Shown here: positions 46,311 to 55,227 of the stretch, piece by piece
Layout: each line of letters starts with the position of its first letter
Numbering within the stretch: position 1 is the stretch's first letter
Source of the DNA: DATMER01 sp040349255
Lineage (GTDB): Bacteria; Acidobacteriota; Thermoanaerobaculia; Multivoradales; UBA5704
NCBI GenBank assembly: GCA_040349255.1
Contig: JBEQUE010000010.1
Span: 62,001 to 126,000 of the forward strand
DNA: 64,000 nt
Reading direction: 5' to 3'
Program-made: the position numbers and the translations under genes
Notes under the pieces: generated by a model
Seen by the model: the letters and a program-made list of their open reading frames with translations, nothing else
Databases searched by the model: none
What the model was told of the DNA's origin: nothing

Positions 46311-46802
46311 TCAGCTCTTCTTTCTTCTGCGCTTCGCGGGAGCCTTCGGCGGAAGCTCCTGCGAAGCCGGCTCGTCGGGCTGGGCCTCCGGAGCGCTTTT
46401 CGGCACCACGCGGAAGAGGATCACCCACTCGCCCATCTCGAACGCTCCCTGGGCGACCGGCCGCGGCTGGAGGAGGTTCCCGTGCACGAACGACTCCACC
46501 TTCTCGAAGACCGCCTGGATCTCCTCCGGCCATCGCCCGGCCGTGTCCTGCGATCCGGCGCGCCGGTTGGCCAGCATCTCCGCCTCGACCTGCTCGTAGC
46601 GCCGGAAGAACTCGCGCCGGGTCAGTCCCTGCGAGGTCAGGATCTTGTCGAGCGTGCCGAGGGTTGCGGCCTGATGGCTGTTCTCGATGCGGGAGAGCTG
46701 GCCGCGGCCGAGACCGGCCTCGCGCCCGAGCTTCTCCAGCGTCTTGCCTTTCTCCTTCCGGATGCGGCGGAGAGTCTCGCCCACGTACTCGAAGTGATCC
46801 AC
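46311..46802 (-). CDS. XRE-family transcriptional regulator 2
   Basis: 163 residues. Helix-turn-helix at about 7-52: ETLRRIRKEKGKTLEKLGREAGLGRGQLSRIENSHQAATLGTLDKIL. The C-terminus is a helical region and a Lys/Arg-rich tail (KAPAKRRRKKS). Resembles regulator 1 in the HTH. The same operator-like element sits 32 bases upstream. The 261-base gap between the two XRE genes holds no recognised gene. Confidence 0.85.
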   Translation of the reverse strand: MDHFEYVGETLRRIRKEKGKTLEKLGREAGLGRGQLSRIENSHQAATLGTLDKILTSQGLTRREFFRRYEQVEAEMLANRRAGSQDTAGRWPEEIQAVFEKVESFVHGNLLQPRPVAQGAFEMGEWVILFRVVPKSAPEAQPDEPASQELPPKAPAKRRRKKS

Positions 46803-46834
46803 GGCCGGAATCTATCCCCAGGCGCCGCGTTTAT

Positions 46835-46869
46835 CAAGCGTAAGTCCTTTCTCTGGAGCCGCTTACGCC
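46835..46869. promoter_or_regulatory. Shared operator upstream of XRE regulator 2
   Basis: CAAGCgTAAGT (46835-46845) and CTTACGCC (46862-46869) with the same 16-base spacing as at 46083-46118. Here the arms are a better dyad: GCGTAAG and CTTACGC. Confidence 0.6.
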
Positions 46870-47047
46870 ATTCATTCATGTTGCCTTCTCCGGTGAGTTG
46901 TTTTCGCAGCCCGTGACCGGGTGGCGGGAGGCCGGCACTGTTTCGCGTCAAAGTTTCCGAAGTCGGGTCAGAGGTGGCATTCCATGGGCCTCGAACGGCG
47001 GTTCGAGGTTTGCCCATCCCCTTGCCCTTGCGCTAACCTCTTTTTTC

Positions 47048-47602
47048 ATGCCCGCGATCCAGGAGGGAAGCGCCGGCCCGGCGCTGGATTCCGCGCCGCA
47101 ACCCTTGCGGGTGCTGCTGCCCTCGCCCATCGGGCCGCTCGGCGTGGAGCTGCTCGGAACCGCGGTGGTCCGCCTCCGGATCGACCCTCCGAAGGAGGAG
47201 CGCTCCGCCTTCACGCCCTTCCACAAGGTCGGCGGCTCGGACGCCCTGGACGAGATCTTCGGCCACCTCTCCGAATACTTCGCCGGCGCCCGCCGGAAGC
47301 TGGACGTCGAGTACGACCTCGGGCCCTGCGGCGTGAGCGGCCTGGCGAAGCGGGTGCTCAAGGAGGCGGCCAAGATCCCCTACGGCCGCACCCGCACCCA
47401 TCAGGCGATCGCGGAGGCGCTCGGCCGTCCCGACGACTACCGGCTGGTCCTCTCCGCCCTGCTCGAGAACCCGATCCCGATCCTCGTCCCCTGCCATCGC
47501 GTCGTGCCCGCCAAGGGCGTCGGCAGCTACATCGGCGGCGCGGACCGGAAGCGCTGGCTGCTCGACATGGAGAGCCGTCCGCTGGACGACGAGCCTCTGT
47601 GA
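47048..47602 (+). CDS. ogt: Methylated-DNA--protein-cysteine methyltransferase (O6-alkylguanine repair)
   Basis: 184 residues from the ATG at 47048. The active-site motif is LVPCHRVV with C149; GRTRTHQAIAEALGRPDDYR forms the DNA-binding helix-turn-helix and GVGSYIGGADRKRWLL the C-terminal signature. Transfers the alkyl group of O6-methylguanine to itself in one irreversible turn. A CCTCGAAC/GTTCGAGG hairpin lies at 46989-47008 in the leader. No neighbouring ada-type regulator. Confidence 0.92.
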   Translation: MPAIQEGSAGPALDSAPQPLRVLLPSPIGPLGVELLGTAVVRLRIDPPKEERSAFTPFHKVGGSDALDEIFGHLSEYFAGARRKLDVEYDLGPCGVSGLAKRVLKEAAKIPYGRTRTHQAIAEALGRPDDYRLVLSALLENPIPILVPCHRVVPAKGVGSYIGGADRKRWLLDMESRPLDDEPL

Positions 47603-47673
47603 AGTAAAATCCCTCCGACTCTCACATACCTATTGACGGAGCGGGACCCTTCGGGGTCCAGGGGGAAGCTTGC

Positions 47674-48297
47674 ATGGCCGAGGAGACCGAAGGGAAGAGG
47701 AGCTTCGAGACGTGGTGCGGCCTGGTGATCGCGGTGTTCGCGGCGGTGCTCGCGATCACCGACCTGGGCGCCGGGAAGTACGGCGACGACGAGCTGATCG
47801 CCCACAACGAGAAGGGCGGGGCCTATCTCTGGTATCAGTCGAAGGGGATCAAGGAGACCCTGGTCGAAGGCCAGCGCGACACCCTGAAGGCGCTGATCGA
47901 GGCCGGCTCGATCAAGCCCGAGCAGCTCCCGGCCATCGAGAAGATGGTTGCGTCGCTGGATGCGGACGCCGCGCGCTACGGCAAGGAGAAGAAGGAGATC
48001 CTGCTGGGCTCGAAGGCGGTGGGGCAGGAGAACTGGGCCCAGGACGTGGGCGGCGAGATGGGCAAGGTGATCGGGGCCCAGGAGTGGCAGGCGAAGGCCA
48101 GCGCCCTGGGCGACGCCGGCGACGTCTTCGACTACTCGACGTTCTTCCTCCAGGTCTGCCTGGTGATGGGCGCGATGAGCCTGATCCTCCAGGACGCGAA
48201 GCTCGGCCGGTCGTTCTTCACGGCCATGGTCGTCCTGGGGCTCGTCGGCACCGGTTTCGCGGTCCTGGCGTTCCTGCAGGCGGGCGGGGTGGGGTGA
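47674..48297 (+). CDS. DUF4337 family membrane protein
   Basis: 207 residues. One N-terminal membrane helix (about 14-32), a long helical middle region including AYLWYQSKGIKETLVEGQ and YGKEKKEILL, then two C-terminal helices (about 155-205, LQVCLVMGAMSLIL). This layout is DUF4337, a family of unknown role. It precedes the tandem beta-rich paralogues by 36 bases and could be co-transcribed. Confidence 0.75.
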   Translation: MAEETEGKRSFETWCGLVIAVFAAVLAITDLGAGKYGDDELIAHNEKGGAYLWYQSKGIKETLVEGQRDTLKALIEAGSIKPEQLPAIEKMVASLDADAARYGKEKKEILLGSKAVGQENWAQDVGGEMGKVIGAQEWQAKASALGDAGDVFDYSTFFLQVCLVMGAMSLILQDAKLGRSFFTAMVVLGLVGTGFAVLAFLQAGGVG

Positions 48298-48333
48298 CCG
48301 ACCTATCGACGACCGGATAGAAAGGAGACGGCG

Positions 48334-49344
48334 ATGACGCCCAGCTTCCAAACAAACTTGTTCGGCACGACCACGCCGGGCACCTGGTTGACATGCCTGG
48401 CCTTCACCATTCCACCCTCCATGACAAACACCAGCAGTGCAATCAGCATCAGCCTTCCTGGTGGAGTGCCCCTTCAATCGATCGACATCCCCGGTGGAAT
48501 GAATTGGGATTCGAATATGACGACGTTGACGATCCCATCGACTTTCACTGCTCCCAACTCGACGGTGTCGCTCACCCTGTCCAACGGCGCCACGGCGACC
48601 TTCTCGGTCTTCCTGGCGGGCTCCCCCCAGGATGGAATAATGTCCAGCCTCGAGGTGAACAGCAGCGGCTGGATGATGGTGACATCGACCGGTCAAGGCG
48701 TCTCCTTCAAAGGGTTCACGCCCTTGATCCAATCGATTCCTGAAAACGGATACGTAAACCTTCAGGATCCGGTGTTCCTCATTCCGAACGTAACCGGAGC
48801 CGACTTCAGCTTCATGGTCGCGGGCGACGTCACGGTCAGCGATCCGGATGCTGTAGCGATCTTGATCGAAGACTCCGTAAATTTTGTCACCATCCTGGAA
48901 ACGCTGGGGCGGGGAGCAATCGTGACGATCACCAGCTCGATCGAGACGATAATCGGCACCTTCACCGTTCAAAGGCTCAGCGACACCACCATCCCCTCCG
49001 GAGGTCAAAGCGTCCTCGTGCTCCAACCGAATGGCAGCTTCGTCGTAGCCAGCCTCGCCGCGGACGCATCCCTGCGCGGAAACAACGTTCAGTTCAACAC
49101 CATTGGCGCAGCCGATTTCATATTCACCATTGCCACCGACAATTTGAGCTACGCCAGCCCGCCCGTCTCGTTCGAGAATACCATCAGCCCATCATCCACG
49201 ACCTTTGGATCCAACTCTTCCGCGCCCGGTTCCGTCGAGATCACGGATTCGGGGACCGCGGGAGCTCAAACCGGTTTCACACTCGCGACAGACGCCGGGA
49301 CCTGGGATCCGACGATCATCAACAACGGAGATATGAACCCCTGA
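48334..49344 (+). CDS. Ser/Thr-rich beta-structured protein, paralogue 1
   Basis: 336 residues with a strong AAAGGAGA site. No signal peptide or membrane segment; a single cysteine (LTCLAF). The protein is rich in Ser, Thr, Asn and Val in alternating strands, and ends with EITDSGTAGAQTGF and TDAGTWDPTIINNG. Two halves of three-strand-like repeats are suggested. I recognise no family. It is clearly homologous to the next gene. Base composition is less GC-rich than the flanks. Confidence 0.75.
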   Translation: MTPSFQTNLFGTTTPGTWLTCLAFTIPPSMTNTSSAISISLPGGVPLQSIDIPGGMNWDSNMTTLTIPSTFTAPNSTVSLTLSNGATATFSVFLAGSPQDGIMSSLEVNSSGWMMVTSTGQGVSFKGFTPLIQSIPENGYVNLQDPVFLIPNVTGADFSFMVAGDVTVSDPDAVAILIEDSVNFVTILETLGRGAIVTITSSIETIIGTFTVQRLSDTTIPSGGQSVLVLQPNGSFVVASLAADASLRGNNVQFNTIGAADFIFTIATDNLSYASPPVSFENTISPSSTTFGSNSSAPGSVEITDSGTAGAQTGFTLATDAGTWDPTIINNGDMNP

Positions 49345-49379
49345 GGGCCTAGACGACCGAACGGAACAAGGAGACAGCG

Positions 49380-50441
49380 ATGACGGCGACTTTTGAAACA
49401 GGCTTATTCGGAACGACAGAGACCGGGGCCTTTGTCAAATGCCTGGCCTTCACTCTTCCACAGGCCGCGTCCAACACCAGCCATACTATCAGTATCAGCT
49501 CGCCCATCGGCGTGAGTGTCAGCATCGACAGTCTACCCAATGGGATGAGTTGGAATTCGAGTACACAGACGCTGACCATTTTGCCGACGTTCACCGACTC
49601 CGGCTCGAGACTGGAGCTGGACCTGTCCAACGACGCCGATGCGTTCTTCACCGTGTTCTTGTCGAGCTCCACTCAGAACGGCGTGGCGTCCAGCCTTGAG
49701 GTGAATGCCATCGGCTTGATGAAGGTGACTTCGGTCGGTACAGGAGTTACCTTCAAAGGATTCAATCCTTCGATCACATCCATCCCTGAAAACGCCGGAG
49801 TACTTCTCAAGGACACGCTGTTTCTGATCCCCGAGGTGACCGGGACGACGGATTTCAGCTTCCTCGTCGATAACCTTACCAGCGAGGGATCGATAACCAT
49901 TACCTCCACCAGCTCTGGGATCTCGGTGAGCAATTCCTCGCGCACCGTGACGGCTCAGAGCAGCCTCGCACCGGGAGACACTGCTACGATAACGGTCACG
50001 TATACCCAGCAGTCCGACTTAATAACCGGCACCTTCACCATCCAGAGGATCAACACCTCTTCGCCACCATCCGACGGTGGTCAAAGCAGTCTCGACGTCG
50101 GCCCCACCGATGGTTTCTTCGCTGTGAGGGCCATCGCATCGAACGCCCAATTGCGCGGAAACGATATTCAATATTTCACACCTCCCCCTGCCGAGTGCAA
50201 CTTCCTGTTCCATATCGCCACCGAAAATCTGAACTATGCCAGCCAGCCTGTCATACTCGTGGACACCATCAGCACATCATCCACGACCTTCACGCCCCAT
50301 GTCCCGGCGACCGGTACGGTCGAGATCATGGATTCGGGAACCTCCCTCGCACAAACCCGTTTCGAGCTCGCGACGGACGCAGGGACCTGGGATCCGACGA
50401 TCATCAACAATGGAGAGCCGAATCCTATCCGGCTTTTCTAA
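49380..50441 (+). CDS. Ser/Thr-rich beta-structured protein, paralogue 2
   Basis: 353 residues with AAGGAGA upstream. Aligns with paralogue 1 over its whole length: NLFGTT/GLFGTT start, FKGFTP/FKGFNP centre, and the same TDAGTWDPTIINNG end. It carries a short insertion near VSNSSRTVTAQSSLAPGD. Its last 17 bases overlap the 3' end of the convergent kinase 2 gene. No signal peptide; the many Ser/Thr make it a candidate kinase substrate or ligand, which is inference. Confidence 0.75.
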   Translation: MTATFETGLFGTTETGAFVKCLAFTLPQAASNTSHTISISSPIGVSVSIDSLPNGMSWNSSTQTLTILPTFTDSGSRLELDLSNDADAFFTVFLSSSTQNGVASSLEVNAIGLMKVTSVGTGVTFKGFNPSITSIPENAGVLLKDTLFLIPEVTGTTDFSFLVDNLTSEGSITITSTSSGISVSNSSRTVTAQSSLAPGDTATITVTYTQQSDLITGTFTIQRINTSSPPSDGGQSSLDVGPTDGFFAVRAIASNAQLRGNDIQYFTPPPAECNFLFHIATENLNYASQPVILVDTISTSSTTFTPHVPATGTVEIMDSGTSLAQTRFELATDAGTWDPTIINNGEPNPIRLF

Positions 50442-52968
50442 CCAGCAGGCGCTGGAACTCGGGGAGCGGACGCAGACGGTCGAACCAGGGGAAGGAGAAC
50501 CAGCGTGGCTGGTACCCGAGCTTCAAGGCCCTCTCGGCGCTGACCAGGGCTGAGGAGGTCTCTCCCAGGACCGCATAGACCAGCGAGGCCTCATAGGCGA
50601 TCCCGGCATTGTCCGGGGCCAGCCTCGAGGCCTCCTGGACCGCGGCGACCGCCCGCGGCCCCTCGCCGAGATGGGCGAGGGCCTGTGCCTTCCAGGACAG
50701 GAGCTCCGGGTCACCGCCCGTGGGATCGCCCTCGACCAGCTCCACCACCCGGCGGTACTCCGGTTTCGCCCGTTCCGGCTTGCCGAGGAGCGCGTACGCA
50801 TCGGCCAGGTTGAGCGCGAAGCCGGGATGGCGCGGCTCCTTCTCGACCACGCGCTCCAGGGTCTCCGCGGCCTCCGCGTAGCGCTCGAGCAGGAAGTAGG
50901 CGACGGAAAGATTCGAAAGCTCCGTCAATCCCGGAGAACGGCGCAGCGTCTCCTGGTAGAGCGCCACGGCCCTGGCGGGAGACCCGTTCTCGAGCTCGAG
51001 CTGCGCCAACAGCGAAAGCCCCTCGACGTTGCCCGGAGATCTGGACAGCAGCGTCTCGAGATGGCCGCGGGCGTCGGCGATCCGGCCATTCAGAATCTCC
51101 ATGCGTGCCAGGATGGACAGCCGCTTCCAGGACGGATGGCGCCGGACGGCCGTGATCAGAAGATCGATGGCCTCTTCGAGCCGGCCCCGGGCCCGGAGAA
51201 GGCGCGCCTCTCGGTCCACGACCCGGACGTCTCCGGGCACCCGTTCCCGCAGCTCTTCGAGGGCCTCTTCGGCCCGGTCCAGCTCGCGCGCTTCGAGCGC
51301 GACGTCGAACAGGTTGAACAGGGGCTGGGGATCGTCGGGCACGAGCCGGCGCGCCTCCTCCACCCTGGAAAACGCGCGGGCGAGGTCGTCCGGGCTCCGC
51401 GTCTGCCGGAAGCGAAGGCGCGCGATGTCCGCTTCGAGCAGGATCGCATCGAGAAAGGTCGGCCGCCGCGCGCGGATCTCCGCCAGCTCGTCCAGCAGGG
51501 GGCCGGTATCGGAATCTTTCCGCGCATCGAATCTCTGCCGGATCTGGGTGAACCTCTTCAAGTCGTCGCTGTCGACGTCCAGCTCCGGATGGCCCTCGCG
51601 AACGCGGTGCTGCTCATAGCCCCGCTGGATCTGCCCGGCCACGGCACTCGCCACCAGGAAAAAATTGTCGGTCGGCACCTCGAAGCTCTCGACCCAGAGG
51701 ACCGATCCATCCGCTCCGCGAATACGATGGAGGATGATGCGACAGGACTCCGACCGGCATTCCAGGCGCGAGGCCACCACTTCGTCCGCATCCACGGCAC
51801 GGGCGACCTGCTCAGGATCGCCGGAGACGGCATCGACCTCGTCCGCAGTCCTGGGCGTGATCCCTTCCAGCCCGAGCAGGCCGCGCAGGATCGCTGCGTA
51901 GACGACGGGAGGCAGAAGCTCGAGATCGCCCCGCGACGGGCCGAGCTGAGCCTCAGGCTCCAGCACGGCCACGGACACCGGCTCCGCCGGCCTTCTCAGC
52001 AGGTAGACGCCACCCGCGAGCGCCAGGACAAGGAGGAGCAGGGCGCCGGCCAGAGCCAGCCGGGACGGTGGTCGCCGCGGCAGCCTTCGGGCGGTCGTCT
52101 CGGCTCCATCCTGGATGGTGGCGGTTTCCGAGGGTGCTTCGTCCTCCATTTCCTCCAGGGTCCATACGATCTCCTCGGCGCTCCGCGGCCGGAGGAAGGG
52201 GTCCTTTTCGAGGAGGCGGTCGACCAGCCTGGAGAGCGGATCGGGCACGGCCGGGTTCAGCTCGCGGACCGGCGGCTGGCGGTGGTTGGCGATCCGGTCG
52301 AGCATGGCCAGGCCGTTGTCCGCCTTGAACGGCGAGCGCCCGGCGAGCAGCTCGTAGAGCAGGACTCCGAGCGAGAAGAGGTCAGAACGGTGATCGACCG
52401 GCTCTCCCCGCGCCTGCTCGGGCGACATGGCGCGATAGGTGCCCAGGACCGCTCCGGTCCCGGTCAGGCCGTCGTCGGAGGTGCCCTCGTCGGTCATCCG
52501 TTTGGCGATCCCGAAGTCGGAGATCTTCGCCTGGCCGGCGTCGGTGACCAGGACGTTCTCCGTCTTCAGGTCCCGGTGGACGATCCCCTGGCGGTGCGCC
52601 TCCTGCAGGCCCTTGGCGATCTGGATTGCGAGGTCGATCACCCGGGGAACCGGCAGGGGACCGCCGCGGAGCAGAGCCCGGAGCGTCGTTCCTTCCACAT
52701 ATTCGAGCACCAGGTGGTCCACATCCTGGCCGGAGAGGAGGTCGTAGACGTGGACGATGTTGGGGTGGTTCAGGCGGGCCGCGAGCCGGGCCTCCCTGCG
52801 GAAGCGTTCCTTCTGCTGCGGCCGGGAGGCGTCCTGCCGGATGCGCTTGATCGCAACCTTGCGGTCGAGCTGCTCGTCGTGGGCCAGAAAGACCTCGCCC
52901 ATCCCTCCGGAACCCAGCCGGGACAGAAGCCGGTAGTGGCCGATGCGTGTTTCCGCGTCGGTGGACAT
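50425..52968 (-). CDS. Ser/Thr protein kinase with periplasmic TolB/CsgG-like and TPR region (kinase 2)
   Basis: 847 residues with AAAGGAAA before the ATG. Complete kinase domain: Gly loop LGSGGMGEV (18-26), K41, HRD 131-133, DFG 151-153, ending near 275. A membrane helix follows at about 305-330. The outer part parallels kinase 1: TolB/CsgG-N-like with a CRSESC pair, then TPR units to a shared C-terminal motif LKLGYQPRWFSFPWF. Convergent overlap with the beta-rich paralogue 2. Lone gene on its strand. Confidence 0.92.
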   Translation of the reverse strand: MSTDAETRIGHYRLLSRLGSGGMGEVFLAHDEQLDRKVAIKRIRQDASRPQQKERFRREARLAARLNHPNIVHVYDLLSGQDVDHLVLEYVEGTTLRALLRGGPLPVPRVIDLAIQIAKGLQEAHRQGIVHRDLKTENVLVTDAGQAKISDFGIAKRMTDEGTSDDGLTGTGAVLGTYRAMSPEQARGEPVDHRSDLFSLGVLLYELLAGRSPFKADNGLAMLDRIANHRQPPVRELNPAVPDPLSRLVDRLLEKDPFLRPRSAEEIVWTLEEMEDEAPSETATIQDGAETTARRLPRRPPSRLALAGALLLLVLALAGGVYLLRRPAEPVSVAVLEPEAQLGPSRGDLELLPPVVYAAILRGLLGLEGITPRTADEVDAVSGDPEQVARAVDADEVVASRLECRSESCRIILHRIRGADGSVLWVESFEVPTDNFFLVASAVAGQIQRGYEQHRVREGHPELDVDSDDLKRFTQIRQRFDARKDSDTGPLLDELAEIRARRPTFLDAILLEADIARLRFRQTRSPDDLARAFSRVEEARRLVPDDPQPLFNLFDVALEARELDRAEEALEELRERVPGDVRVVDREARLLRARGRLEEAIDLLITAVRRHPSWKRLSILARMEILNGRIADARGHLETLLSRSPGNVEGLSLLAQLELENGSPARAVALYQETLRRSPGLTELSNLSVAYFLLERYAEAAETLERVVEKEPRHPGFALNLADAYALLGKPERAKPEYRRVVELVEGDPTGGDPELLSWKAQALAHLGEGPRAVAAVQEASRLAPDNAGIAYEASLVYAVLGETSSALVSAERALKLGYQPRWFSFPWFDRLRPLPEFQRLLVRKAG

Positions 52969-53024
52969 GAATTTCCTTTGCGCACATTGTAGTCCGCTTG
53001 CAGGCCGGCCGGCAGGGGCGCACG

Positions 53025-53681
53025 TCAGCGCCGCTTCGAAATGGCCTCGTACTCGCGCTCGAACCCGGGCAGGATGGCCTTGACGAAGGCGTTGGAGACC
53101 AGGCGGACGAGGATCTGCCAGGTGCTGGTGTTCGGGTCGTCGAGCGTGCCCGAGATGTCGGCCACGGTGGCGACCTGCTCCCGCGGCCGGTTCTTCAACA
53201 GGTGGGAGAGCCCGCCGACCACCTTCTCGTAGAGCTTCTTGAGTACCGGCTTCCGCTTGTCCTGCTGCGGACTGTAGACCTTGACGTCCTTGAACAGCGG
53301 CTTGACATAGCCGTCGATCCGGCCGTCGTGGACCTTCATCTCGGTGTAGACCGAGAAGGTGCCCGAGGCGACGTCGAACTTGCCGTAGGCGCGCAGCAGC
53401 TCGTTGATCGACGGCAGGCTCGCGCCTTCGACCCGGACCAGCAGGTCGAAGTCCGGACCCTTGCTGTCGTCGCGGAAGGTGGCGTTGCCGCGCACCGAGC
53501 CGCTTCCCATGAAACGCCCGGCGAGGCTCGCCTTGACCGGCCCCCGGCGGAATCCGCTGGAGAGGTTGGTCAGCGTGAAGTCGGCGTTGTCCACGAAGAC
53601 GCGGAAGCGCCGGCCCTTCGCCAGGCTGACCAGGCCAAGCCGGCCGTCCTCGATCGCGAAGCGGTCGATCCGCACCGGCAC
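53025..53681 (-). CDS. DUF748/AsmA-like protein, probably 5'-truncated
   Basis: 218 residues from a GTG at 53681 without a ribosome-binding site. The sequence begins directly in the DUF748 pattern (PVRIDRFAIEDGRLGLV, then NADFTLTNLSSGF, LLVRVEGASLPSINELLRAYGKFDVASGTFSVYTEM). Relatives carry an N-terminal membrane anchor and more domain before this point; none is seen in the frame upstream. Either the 5' end was lost or another start exists. Related proteins act in envelope lipid transport. Confidence 0.6.
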   Translation of the reverse strand: MPVRIDRFAIEDGRLGLVSLAKGRRFRVFVDNADFTLTNLSSGFRRGPVKASLAGRFMGSGSVRGNATFRDDSKGPDFDLLVRVEGASLPSINELLRAYGKFDVASGTFSVYTEMKVHDGRIDGYVKPLFKDVKVYSPQQDKRKPVLKKLYEKVVGGLSHLLKNRPREQVATVADISGTLDDPNTSTWQILVRLVSNAFVKAILPGFEREYEAISKRR

Positions 53682-54031
53682 CGCCGGCTGGGTTCGGCCC
53701 CTTCGAGCGGGTTTCCCTGGGGGCAGTCTGCCGCGTCCCCGCCTCGTCTTCGGGCCACGGATGCCGCTGTCTGTGCAGAACCGCCATACAACCTCGAAGC
53801 GCCTGCCGACTCCCGGAGGCCGCTCTCCTGGACAGATAGCAAGGCGGCGGTCCTGGTCCAGCGGGCCTGAAAATCACGCATGACCATGCGCTAGCCAGAC
53901 CGCATCGGAGAGGTTAATCTCTCTTCAACGGTCGGGCGGGGGAGGCTCCTCGGGGGTTCCTGAGGGCGATGAAAGAGGTTCGGAGGGAGAAGCAGGTTGC
54001 AGTACAAGGCGCGGCTGGGCTGGGCCGCTGG
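53682..54031. other. Intergenic region: lost end of the DUF748 gene and leader of truC
   Basis: No supported gene. The first 200 bases read in competing frames with no homology I recognise. The last 130 bases, with a GAGAGGTTAATCTCTC hairpin near 53909-53924 and GGCTCCTC at 53944-53951, may be the 5' leader of the truC operon; GGCTCCTC could pair with one arm of the terminator at 54032. Confidence 0.45.
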
Positions 54032-54070
54032 AGAGGGGAGCCGAAAGGCTCTCCTCTTTGTGTTTTTGCT
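54032..54070 (+). terminator. Intrinsic terminator in the leader of truC
   Basis: Arms AGAGGGGAGCC (54032-54042) and GGCTCTCCTCT (54047-54057) pair at 10 of 11 positions with a GAAA tetraloop, followed by TTGTGTTTTT. There is no plus-strand gene for over 3.5 kb upstream, and truC starts 13 bases downstream, so it is an orphan terminator or an attenuator. Confidence 0.75.
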
Positions 54071-54082
54071 AGGCTCCCGGGG

Positions 54083-54733
54083 GTGATCCTGACGGTCCTG
54101 CACCAGGACGACTCCCTCGTGGCCGTGAACAAGCCTTCGGGCATGGCGGTCCACCGCGGCTGGTCGCAGGAGCGGCACGTGGTGCTCACGGTCCTGCGCG
54201 ACCAGATCGGCCGCCATCTCTACCCGGTCCACCGGCTCGACCGCGGCACCAGCGGCGCCCTGGTCCTGGCGCTCGACCCGGTCACGGCCCGCCATCTCCA
54301 GCAGCGCTTCGAGGCCGGCGAGGTCCGCAAGCGCTACCTGGCCCTGGTGCGCGGCATCCCGCCGGAGGAGGGGGTGATCGACAGCCCCGTGCCGCGGTCG
54401 CCCGGCGGCCCGCGCGTGAGCGCGGTCACCCGGTTCCGGCGGCTCGGCACCTTCGAACGCTACGCCCTCCTGGAGGTCCTCCCCCTCACCGGACGGCTGC
54501 ACCAGATCCGCCGGCACCTCAAGCACATCAGCCATCCGATCGTCGGCGACGTCAAGTACGGCAAGGGCGAGCACAACCGCCTGTTCCGCGAGCGCTTCGG
54601 CCTCCACCGTCTCGCCCTTCACGCGCTGGAGCTGGGCTTCCCGCATCCGGAGGGCCGGGACCTGCGGATCATCGCACCGGTGCCGCCGGACCTGGCCGGT
54701 CCACTGCGGGCCATGGACCTTCCCGTCGGTTAG
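54083..54733 (+). CDS. truC: tRNA pseudouridine synthase TruC-like (RluA family)
   Basis: 216 residues from a GTG at 54083 because an upstream ATG (53969) would run through the terminator hairpin. The catalytic motif is HRLDRGTSG with the nucleophilic Asp; LLEVLPLTGRLHQIRRHLKHI and GKGEHNRLFRERFGLHRLALHA match TruC more closely than RluC or RluD. It modifies U65 of tRNA in the best-known member. First gene of truC, EVE and CPXCG genes. Confidence 0.88.
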   Translation: MILTVLHQDDSLVAVNKPSGMAVHRGWSQERHVVLTVLRDQIGRHLYPVHRLDRGTSGALVLALDPVTARHLQQRFEAGEVRKRYLALVRGIPPEEGVIDSPVPRSPGGPRVSAVTRFRRLGTFERYALLEVLPLTGRLHQIRRHLKHISHPIVGDVKYGKGEHNRLFRERFGLHRLALHALELGFPHPEGRDLRIIAPVPPDLAGPLRAMDLPVG

Positions 54734-54744
54734 ACTCTCCTGCC

Positions 54745-55227
54745 ATGGCGAGAGCGAAACGGTATTGGCTGATGAAGTGCGAGCCCGAGGCCTACACCAT
54801 CGAGGACCTGGAGCGCGACGGCACCACGACCTGGGAAGGGGTGCGCAACTTCCAGGCCCGCAACTCCATGCGCGACGACATGAAGGTGGGCGACGGCGTG
54901 CTCTTCTACGCCTCGAACGCCGAGCCCTCCGGCGTCTCCGGCCTGGCCGAGATCTCCCGCGCCGGCCATCCCGACCCCTACGCCTTCCAGGAAGGCCACA
55001 AGTATTTCGATCCGAAGAGCGATCCGGACAACCCCACCTGGTACATGGTGGACATCCGCTTCGTGGAACGATTTCCGGAGATCATCCCTCTCGCCGCGCT
55101 CAAGGAGACCCGCGGCCTGGAGAAGATGGTGGTCAATCAGAAGGGATCGCGCCTGTCGGTCCAGCCGGTGACGAAGCCGGAGTTCGAGATCGTCCGCCGG
55201 CTCGGCCGCAAGGGAGCGAAGACATGA
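54745..55227 (+). CDS. EVE-domain protein
   Basis: 160 residues. PUA-like EVE fold: YWLMKCEPEAYTIEDLERDG, WEGVRNFQARNSMRDDMKVGD, FYASNAEPSGVSGLAEI, DPTWYMVDIRFV and a C-terminal FEIVRRLG. EVE proteins bind modified bases in nucleic acids. Lies 11 bases after truC and overlaps the next gene at ATGA. Confidence 0.93.
   Translation: MARAKRYWLMKCEPEAYTIEDLERDGTTTWEGVRNFQARNSMRDDMKVGDGVLFYASNAEPSGVSGLAEISRAGHPDPYAFQEGHKYFDPKSDPDNPTWYMVDIRFVERFPEIIPLAALKETRGLEKMVVNQKGSRLSVQPVTKPEFEIVRRLGRKGAKT

Noticed and set aside
53570..53887. A minus-strand frame upstream of the DUF748 fragment as its lost N-terminus
   Set aside because: It is in another frame, overlaps the fragment and shows neither a signal nor a membrane anchor or DUF748-like sequence.
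53969..54083. ATG at 53969 as start of truC
   Set aside because: It would place an intrinsic terminator inside the coding region and add 38 residues without similarity to pseudouridine synthases.
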